From Candidatus Omnitrophota bacterium (lineage in GTDB: Bacteria; Omnitrophota; Gorgyraeia; Gygaellales; Profunditerraquicolaceae): a stretch of 46,374 bases of DNA. The DNA is taken from assembly GCA_028712505.1 (NCBI GenBank), contig JAQTQC010000012.1, positions 1-46,374 of the forward strand, in the 5' to 3' direction. Numbering within the stretch: position 1 is the stretch's first letter; each line of letters starts with the position of its first letter. Both the position numbers and the translations under genes were made by a program. Under the pieces are notes generated by a model that did no database searches, was not told the origin of the DNA, and saw only the letters and a list, made by a program, of their open reading frames with translations. Below are positions 41,591-46,374 of the stretch, piece by piece.

Positions 41591-42577
41591 ATGCAAAAGT
41601 TTAAGAATATATTAAATATCCTGTTAAGAATTATAATCAGTGTTGTTTTACTGATTCTTTTATTTAAGCTTAACAAGATTGATTTTAAGGTTTTGGTAAA
41701 TGATATAAAAAGCGCCGATAGGTTATTCTTGGCTTTAGGGTTTTTTACCCTGCCCTTGACTTATATCCTTGGTTTTTGGCGTTGGCATGTGCTGCTTGGG
41801 GCGGCAGGGATTGATATTCCTTTGAAAAGACTTATAAGTTCTTTTTGCGGTGGTATTTTCTTTAGTATTTTTCTGCCTTCGACTATCGGAGGTGATTTGG
41901 TTAGGACGGCGGATCTCGCTGCGCATACTAATAAGGCCAGGCAGGTTGTGGCCACGGTTTTCCTAGACAGGTTGAGTGGATATATCGGTTTAGTGCTTGT
42001 GGTTTTACCCGCTATTTTATTGGGTGGTTGCCTTATAAACGATAAAATAGTTTATTTTTCGATAGCTATCATCGTCATATTGTTATTGGTTATCCTATTG
42101 CTGTTATTCAACAGCTTTATCTATGAAAGGATAGGTAAGTTTTTATCGGTGCCCGGTTCAGGCAGGATTAAGGAGATGATTAAAGATATGCATCGGGAGA
42201 TTCATATTTTTCGCAATCACAAGAAAACAATTGTCGTCAATCTTATTCTTTCTTTTGTTATTCAGTTAATTTATCCGCTGGGTGTTTATTTTACCGGGAT
42301 TTCTTTAGGGGTGGACATAAATCTTTTCTATTACTTTATTTTTATGCCTGTAATCAGCGCGATTACCTTGCTTCCAATCTCACTTGGAGGCTTAGGCTTA
42401 AGAGAGGGTTTGTACGTAGTTTATTTCGCTAAGGCCGGAGTAATAAAACAGCTGGCTTTGGCTATGTCTCTTTTATCATTTTCTTTTGTCGTTTTTTCTG
42501 GGGCAATAGGAGGGATTATCTATGTCCTTACAGTACATCATCGACGCCTACAACATAATCAATCATCCGCAGTTTAG
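41591..42577 (+). CDS. Lysylphosphatidylglycerol synthase-type TM (UPF0104) protein
   Basis: A 328-residue protein with about eight membrane helices, of the family that shares the flippase half of MprF. Diagnostic segments are ALGFFTLPLTYILGFWRWHVLLGAAG, the FCGGIFFSIFLPSTIGGDLVRTADL block (family S-x-F-x-P-x-x-x-G-G-D-x-x-R), VVATVFLDRLSGYIGL and ITLLPISLGGLGLREG. There is no soluble aminoacyl-transferase domain. Members move lipids or lipid-linked compounds across the inner membrane. The substrate is unknown. It starts 3 bases after purC and overlaps the next gene by 56 bases. Confidence 0.85.
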   Translation: MQKFKNILNILLRIIISVVLLILLFKLNKIDFKVLVNDIKSADRLFLALGFFTLPLTYILGFWRWHVLLGAAGIDIPLKRLISSFCGGIFFSIFLPSTIGGDLVRTADLAAHTNKARQVVATVFLDRLSGYIGLVLVVLPAILLGGCLINDKIVYFSIAIIVILLLVILLLLFNSFIYERIGKFLSVPGSGRIKEMIKDMHREIHIFRNHKKTIVVNLILSFVIQLIYPLGVYFTGISLGVDINLFYYFIFMPVISAITLLPISLGGLGLREGLYVVYFAKAGVIKQLALAMSLLSFSFVVFSGAIGGIIYVLTVHHRRLQHNQSSAV

Positions 42578-43010
42578 GCCCCGGCCAAGAAAATCACCGA
42601 ATATCCAAAGCTTACTCGCAGATTTTATTATATTAAACAGGTTAACCGGAAGCAGGAAGAATAAACTTGTTCTGGTTTTTGATGGGTATCCTCCCCAAGG
42701 AGAAAAAATGCCTGATGAACAGGGTTTAGTTTGTTTATTCTCCCGTTTGATTGAAGCCGATGAGGTAATCAAGAAGTTGGTGGAAGAGTCGGGTCAGCCT
42801 GCTAATATTATTGTAGTTTCGGATGATAAAGGAATACAAACGGTTGTCAGGTTCCTGGGGGCTAAAATAAGTTCCGTAGAGGAATTTATCTGCGGTAAGA
42901 AAAGCGCCAGGGTGTTTGATCCAGGGTTTGAGGAAAGAGAAGAAAACAAGGTTTCTTATTCTGATATGCAGACAATTAACGCAGAGCTTAAGAAAAAATG
43001 GCTGAAGTAG
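42522..43010 (+). CDS. YacP/Rae1-like NYN-domain ribonuclease
   Basis: A 162-residue PIN/NYN-fold protein. YIIDAYNII (Asp8, Asn11) opens the acidic site. LVLVFDGYPP and EADEVIKKLVEES supply further acidic residues, and IIVVSDDKGIQTVVRFLGAKISSVEEFI completes the family core. Family member Rae1 cleaves ribosome-associated mRNA in Bacillus. GGAGGG lies about 10 bases before the ATG, which supports a start 56 bases inside the upstream membrane-protein gene. The 3' end overlaps the MBL gene by 13 bases. Confidence 0.82.
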   Translation: MSLQYIIDAYNIINHPQFRPRPRKSPNIQSLLADFIILNRLTGSRKNKLVLVFDGYPPQGEKMPDEQGLVCLFSRLIEADEVIKKLVEESGQPANIIVVSDDKGIQTVVRFLGAKISSVEEFICGKKSARVFDPGFEEREENKVSYSDMQTINAELKKKWLK

Positions 43011-43777
43011 GTCCGGAAAAGTTAAATTACATCAAATTCTTGGGGACATCCGGGGCGCGTTTTGTGATGATTAAACAACTGCGGGCTTCCGGTGGGCTAT
43101 GGATCTCATCCGGTTCAACTAATGTTTTGATTGATCCGGGTCCGGGGAGTATTGTCTGTTGTGCTAAAAGTCGGCCCAGGCTTGATCCAGGAAAGCTAGA
43201 TGCGATTATTTTGACCCATCGCCATTTAGACCATGCTAATGATATCAATGTGATGATTGAGGCAATGACCGAGGGAGGGTTTAAAAAAAGAGGAACTGTC
43301 TTTTGTCCGGCCGATGCTCTTGGCGTTAATTCAATTATTCTCGAACATGCGGCCGGCTTTCCTGAGAAAATCCAGATAATCAGGGCAAGGCATAAATACC
43401 GGATTGGTGATTTTATTTTCAATACCTCAATGCGCCATATTCATCCTGGCCAGACCTTTGGTTTGAAGTTTTATATAAATAAGACAAGTGTCGGGTTTAT
43501 CAGCGATACCAGATATTTTCCGGAATTGAATGATTTTTACAAAACAGACGTTCTGATTATTTCGGTTGTTTTTCTTGATCCTCGCGCCGGCATTGACCAT
43601 CTTAGTTTAAAAGAGGCGGAGATGCTTATAAAGAAGCTGAAGCCCGAGAAAGCCGTGCTTACGCATTTTGGCATGAGCATGCTTAAGGCAAAGCCGATTG
43701 TCCAGGCAGAAAGATTGTCTCGGGCATTAGGGATTGAGGTGATTGCTGCTTATGATGGTATGACCTTGAATTTTTAG
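42998..43777 (+). CDS. MBL-fold metallo-hydrolase
   Basis: A 259-residue metallo-beta-lactamase-fold protein. The zinc motif HxHxDH is His74-Arg-His76-Leu-Asp78-His79 (ILTHRHLDHAND). Further ligands lie in SMRHIHPG, GFISDTRYF and the final LTHFGMSML. It resembles RNase Z/PhnP-type members in size and in the ligand-rich second half, but lacks evident beta-CASP features. The substrate is unknown; phosphodiester or cyclic-nucleotide-like substrates are plausible. It starts within the end of the YacP-like gene. Confidence 0.82.
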   Translation: MAEVGPEKLNYIKFLGTSGARFVMIKQLRASGGLWISSGSTNVLIDPGPGSIVCCAKSRPRLDPGKLDAIILTHRHLDHANDINVMIEAMTEGGFKKRGTVFCPADALGVNSIILEHAAGFPEKIQIIRARHKYRIGDFIFNTSMRHIHPGQTFGLKFYINKTSVGFISDTRYFPELNDFYKTDVLIISVVFLDPRAGIDHLSLKEAEMLIKKLKPEKAVLTHFGMSMLKAKPIVQAERLSRALGIEVIAAYDGMTLNF

Positions 43778-43804
43778 CCAGAACTCTATCGAAAGGAGGC
43801 AGCG

Positions 43805-44143
43805 GTGCCTAGGTCAATTCTGTTTTTATTAATACCGGTTTTTGTAGTTTTATCTTCTCAGGTGTATGCCGATACGAGAGATTTTCCAGTCAGGGTCGTC
43901 AGCGGCAGGGTCAGTAAACTTGATTGGGTTGGATCTAAAATGTTAATCCGTTGGTGCCAGTCTAATGGGAATTATGATGAAATTGCGGTTAAGATAAATA
44001 AAAACACCAAAATCATTAAGGCGGGAGAGCCTTTTAGCTTTGCTGGAATTGGCATTTCAGATAGCGTAAATGTCAGGTATTATGATGATCCTAATGATTT
44101 TGGGCCTTTAATGGCGGCAGGAATTACGGTTATTTCGAATTAA
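43805..44143 (+). CDS. Small exported protein, unknown
   Basis: A 112-residue protein starting with GTG after GAAAGGAGGCAGC. A signal peptide (RSILFLLIPVFVVLSSQVYA, cleavage near 22) precedes a beta-rich domain: VVSGRVSKLDWVGSKMLIRW, then VKINKNTKII, then GISDSVNVRYYDD. The pattern 'modification to a value, hardness of a constant, function of strand' is that of small OB-like or DUF5666-like periplasmic domains, but I cannot name a family. It stands 27 bases after the MBL gene and before the mechanosensitive-channel promoter. Confidence 0.65.
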   Translation: MPRSILFLLIPVFVVLSSQVYADTRDFPVRVVSGRVSKLDWVGSKMLIRWCQSNGNYDEIAVKINKNTKIIKAGEPFSFAGIGISDSVNVRYYDDPNDFGPLMAAGITVISN

Positions 44144-44167
44144 AAACGTATTCTTTGGGGAATATTC

Positions 44168-44196
44168 TTGACATAACTGCTTAGTTATGTTAAAGT
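44168..44196 (+). promoter_or_regulatory. Promoter with internal perfect dyad
   Basis: TTGACA (44168-44173), a 17-base spacer, TAAAGT (44191-44196). Between them ACATAACT (44171-44178) and AGTTATGT (44183-44190) form a perfect 8-bp inverted repeat with a 4-base centre, the classic place for a repressor operator. It puts the transcription start well after the ATG at 44187. Confidence 0.6.
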
Positions 44197-44225
44197 TAGT
44201 AAATCATACAAAAAAGGAGGCAGAT

Positions 44226-44903
44226 ATGAGTAGTTGGCAAGTTGTGTTGCTTGAGCCAGCCAGAAGCGTGCTTACGCAGATCAGCCAGTTTATGGTTAAC
44301 GTGCTTTTAGTGATCGTTATCCTGATAATTGGTTGGTTGCTTTCTAAGTTGCTTAGGGCTGTTGTAACTAAGGCTTTAGGGGTGATAAGACTTGATACGC
44401 TTTCCAGCCGTATTGAACTGGACAAGATACTGGATAAGGGTGGAATTACTTATTCGCTTTCCGAGTTAATCGGGGTAATCTGCTATTGGTTCGGGCTTTT
44501 GATTACTTTTATGGTTGCGATTAATGCTATTGGTTTGACTATAGCCGCAGAGTTATTGAACAAAGTTGTTCTTTATATCCCTAATGTTATTGCCGGGATA
44601 TTTATTTTAATTATTGGTATGTTTGCTGCTACCGCTTTAAAGAATATTGTGAAGACCGCTGCTAACAATGCCGGCCTTAGCCAGGGTAAATTGCTTGGGC
44701 AGATTGTTGAAGTTGTGGTGATGATTTTTACGATATTCGTCGGTTTGGAGCAATTGAATATCGGTATACGTGTTACCGAGCTTACCGTGGGTATTGTGTT
44801 AGGCTCACTCGGTCTGGCTGTGGCTCTGGCTTTCGGTCTTGGTTGCAGGGAGATTGCCGGAAAGTTTGTGGCTGAATTGGTGGAAAAGCTTAAAAAGAAG
44901 TAA
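44226..44903 (+). CDS. Mechanosensitive-channel-like membrane protein (TM-helix repeat)
   Basis: A 225-residue protein with four to five membrane helices. VLLVIVILIIGWLLSKLLRAVVTKAL and the repeated VVLYIPNVIAGIFILIIGMFAATAL are the conserved TM-helix repeats. Near the end GIVLGSLGLAVALAFGLGCREIAGKFVAEL resembles the pore-lining Gly/Ala-rich TM3 of MscS. The soluble beta domain of MscS is missing, so it may be a short or accessory channel. I chose ATG 44226 because AAAAAGGAGG precedes it and because the upstream ATG 44187 lies in the promoter. A terminator follows. Confidence 0.8.
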   Translation: MSSWQVVLLEPARSVLTQISQFMVNVLLVIVILIIGWLLSKLLRAVVTKALGVIRLDTLSSRIELDKILDKGGITYSLSELIGVICYWFGLLITFMVAINAIGLTIAAELLNKVVLYIPNVIAGIFILIIGMFAATALKNIVKTAANNAGLSQGKLLGQIVEVVVMIFTIFVGLEQLNIGIRVTELTVGIVLGSLGLAVALAFGLGCREIAGKFVAELVEKLKKK

Positions 44904-44926
44904 TGCTGATCCATTCTTACTAACCA

Positions 44927-44964
44927 TTAAGCCCCGCATCGTACTGGTGCGGGGCTTAATTTTT
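44927..44964 (+). terminator. Intrinsic terminator after the channel gene
   Basis: TTAAGCCCCGCA (44927-44938) pairs with TGCGGGGCTTAA (44948-44959), a 12-bp stem with a 9-base loop, followed by TTTTT. It separates the channel gene from the SGNH gene. Confidence 0.9.
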
Positions 44965-44983
44965 CCCGTAAAAATTCAGGATT

Positions 44984-46336
44984 ATGCTCAAGCAGAAAAT
45001 AGGAGTGTTTGTCTTAGGAACTGTTGCAGCAGTAGTTTGTCTTGAACTTTTATTGCGGGTTTTTGGTGTTGGTTACCTATTGTATCGAAGAGGGTTCCCC
45101 GATGACCTTAAAGATAACCCGGCTGTTTATAAGATTTTATGTTTAGGCGACTCCTTTACCCTGGGAGTTGGTGCGGGCAAGGGTGAGGATTATCCCGCTC
45201 AATTAAATGGTATGTTTAAAGAAAGCGGGCTAAGAAAATTTGCGGTAATCAACGAAGGGGTGGGTGGCCAGAATTCTTCCGAGTTGCTCTATTCTTTAGA
45301 TAAGAAATTGGATAAATATAAGCCGGATATGGTTGTTTTGATGATGGGGATGATTGATGGGCATAATATGCATTTACATAATTGGGCGTTAGGGCAAAGA
45401 GGTTGGCCGGCAAAGTTATCTTCCTGGTTTACAGGTTTAAAGATTTATAAATTATTTAATTATACCGGATTATCACTTGAAAGATTGCGCAATATCCAGG
45501 ATGTAAAACAAGAGGCTGATTTTACTAAAAAGGAAACCATTCAATTTAAGCCTTTGGTTAGCACTGCAAAACAAAAAGCGGATTCAATAGTAAATGAAGC
45601 AAGAAGGCTGTACAGAGATGGTCAAAATGAAAAAGCGGCCGAGGTGCTTATAAGGGCAAGCAATAAGGAAAACGTCTGGGAATATCTTGGCATAGCTAAA
45701 GAATACAAGGCCTACGAAACAGAAGAACGTATTATTAAAAAAGTATTAAATGCGGATGCGCAGGATGAATGGCTGCGTTTTACCTTAGCTAAGATTTACT
45801 TAATGCAAAATAAATTTTATGCCGCCGAGAAGGTTTTTAAGTCTATTCTTGAGAATAATCCGGATAATAATTATATAAGGTTTGATCTTGCCTGCTTGTA
45901 TATGAGTTTAAACAGGTATGATAATGCGGAGGAGCTGTTAAAAGATTCAATCAGGGTCCATGGAAAATCACCGCGGGCGGAAAAATTGCTTGCTTATTGT
46001 TATGAGGCTCAAGGTAAGACAATAGAGGCAGGTGCCTTGCACGAGGATATCAATTCTTATAGAAGGGTAACCGACCTTAATTTTTCGGCAATCAAAAATA
46101 AAATTTTAGCCAGGAATATAAGGTTAGTCATTATGAGCTATCCGCAAGGAAATTATGTATCTGAGAACCTTATGCACGGGCTTGCTGTTGTTGATAATCT
46201 GAAAAGCTTTAACAATCTTCCAGTTTTTGAAAAAAATAGATTATTTTCGGCTGACGATAATCACTGTAATGGGCAAGGATATAAGCTTATTGCCGAGAAC
46301 CTATTTAATTATATTTCCGGCAGCGGAGATTTTTAA
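44984..46336 (+). CDS. Membrane-anchored SGNH hydrolase with inserted TPR domain
   Basis: A 450-residue protein. An N-terminal membrane anchor (about 5-24) precedes SGNH block I, ILCLGDSFTLG (nucleophile Ser57). Block II is present as NEGVGGQNSSE. The usual GxND of block III reads MMGMIDGHN, so the oxyanion Asn is replaced by Ile. A helical TPR segment (about 190-365, KAAEVLIRASNKENVWEYLG and KIYLMQNKFYAAEKVFKSILENNP) is inserted before block V, D424-x-x-H427 (DDNHCNGQGY). It is probably a periplasmic esterase or acyl-transfer enzyme acting on a glycan. The ATG lies just 25 bases after the terminator, with a weak AGGATT upstream. Confidence 0.8.
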   Translation: MLKQKIGVFVLGTVAAVVCLELLLRVFGVGYLLYRRGFPDDLKDNPAVYKILCLGDSFTLGVGAGKGEDYPAQLNGMFKESGLRKFAVINEGVGGQNSSELLYSLDKKLDKYKPDMVVLMMGMIDGHNMHLHNWALGQRGWPAKLSSWFTGLKIYKLFNYTGLSLERLRNIQDVKQEADFTKKETIQFKPLVSTAKQKADSIVNEARRLYRDGQNEKAAEVLIRASNKENVWEYLGIAKEYKAYETEERIIKKVLNADAQDEWLRFTLAKIYLMQNKFYAAEKVFKSILENNPDNNYIRFDLACLYMSLNRYDNAEELLKDSIRVHGKSPRAEKLLAYCYEAQGKTIEAGALHEDINSYRRVTDLNFSAIKNKILARNIRLVIMSYPQGNYVSENLMHGLAVVDNLKSFNNLPVFEKNRLFSADDNHCNGQGYKLIAENLFNYISGSGDF

Positions 46337-46339
46337 ATC

Positions 46340-46374
46340 ATGAATAAGAAGATTCATATCAAGACTTACGGTTG
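46340..46374 (+). CDS. miaB: MiaB-type methylthiotransferase, 5' end only
   Basis: Only the first 11 codons are in the window: MNKKIHIKTYG, followed by TG, the first two bases of a probable Cys codon. The start IxIKTYGC is characteristic of MiaB, which makes ms2i6A37 in tRNA; the UPF0004 domain begins with that Cys. RimO or another member of the family cannot be excluded from so little sequence. It begins 3 bases after the SGNH stop. MtaB, the t6A enzyme, is encoded elsewhere in the window. Confidence 0.55.
   Translation, partial: MNKKIHIKTYG

Noticed and set aside
44187-44225. Upstream ATG for the mechanosensitive-channel gene
   Set aside because: It lies within the promoter between -35 and -10; the ATG at 44226 has a consensus ribosome binding site.

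Overview
The window reads as chromosomal DNA of an anaerobic, fermentative, Gram-negative-type bacterium. It is AT-rich, and every gene I can support lies on the + strand. The gene mix includes a membrane pyrophosphatase with a K+-dependent-type motif, GTP-type PEP carboxykinase, a phosphotransacetylase split into two genes, acetate kinase, a TIGR04073 (exosortase-associated) protein, a His-type THI4 and many radical SAM enzymes. I infer Candidatus Omnitrophota or a close relative. This is an inference from content; no rRNA or other phylogenetic marker is present.

Layout. 24-491: a TIR-like (DUF1863/ThsB-type) gene, followed by a roughly 500-base non-coding stretch packed with GC-rich hairpins. 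987-5641: a MEMO-AMMECR1 fusion, rsmE, mtaB, a thioesterase, a nitroreductase and a small membrane protein. 5654-8452: a GT39-type glycosyltransferase and an NTP_transf_5 protein. 8476-18925: a likely single operon behind one strong promoter. It encodes a PqqD-like protein, a 51-residue unannotated peptide, an HprK-like kinase, an S26 peptidase fused to a GNAT domain, two B12-type radical SAM proteins (the first with a SPASM-like tail), a SPASM radical SAM protein, a TPR protein and an ABC-2 exporter. This looks like an undescribed RiPP (modified peptide) pathway with lasso-peptide-like accessory genes but no lasso cyclase.

19051-21150: pyrophosphatase hppA with its own promoter and terminator. 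21372-24919: an ECF sigma factor that may be translated without a leader, a zinc-finger anti-sigma-like protein and a CHAT protease-TM-TPR protein. This is an apparent CRISPR-free parallel to the Csx29/Csx30/RpoE logic of type III-E systems. 25059-29697: an Rrf2 regulator with a candidate self-operator, then a sulfur operon (metY, cysK, metX, metW) and a small tautomerase. 29756-30720: a TPP riboswitch with terminator controlling a THI4-type thiazole synthase. 30818-31107: a c-di-GMP-I (GEMM) riboswitch with terminator in front of a 39-residue basic peptide.

31171-33546: a small protein, a TIGR04073 protein and a secreted beta-propeller-like protein. 33646-37065: trxA, a P-loop/DRTGG protein, pta and ackA, which make acetate and ATP from acetyl-CoA. 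37139-43777: panD, def, trxB, pckG, purC, a flippase-like membrane protein, a YacP-like nuclease and an MBL hydrolase, tightly packed. 43805-46374: a secreted small protein, a mechanosensitive-channel-like protein behind a promoter carrying a perfect dyad, an SGNH hydrolase with inserted TPRs and the first codons of a MiaB-type gene. I saw no tRNA, rRNA, CRISPR array, transposase or phage gene.
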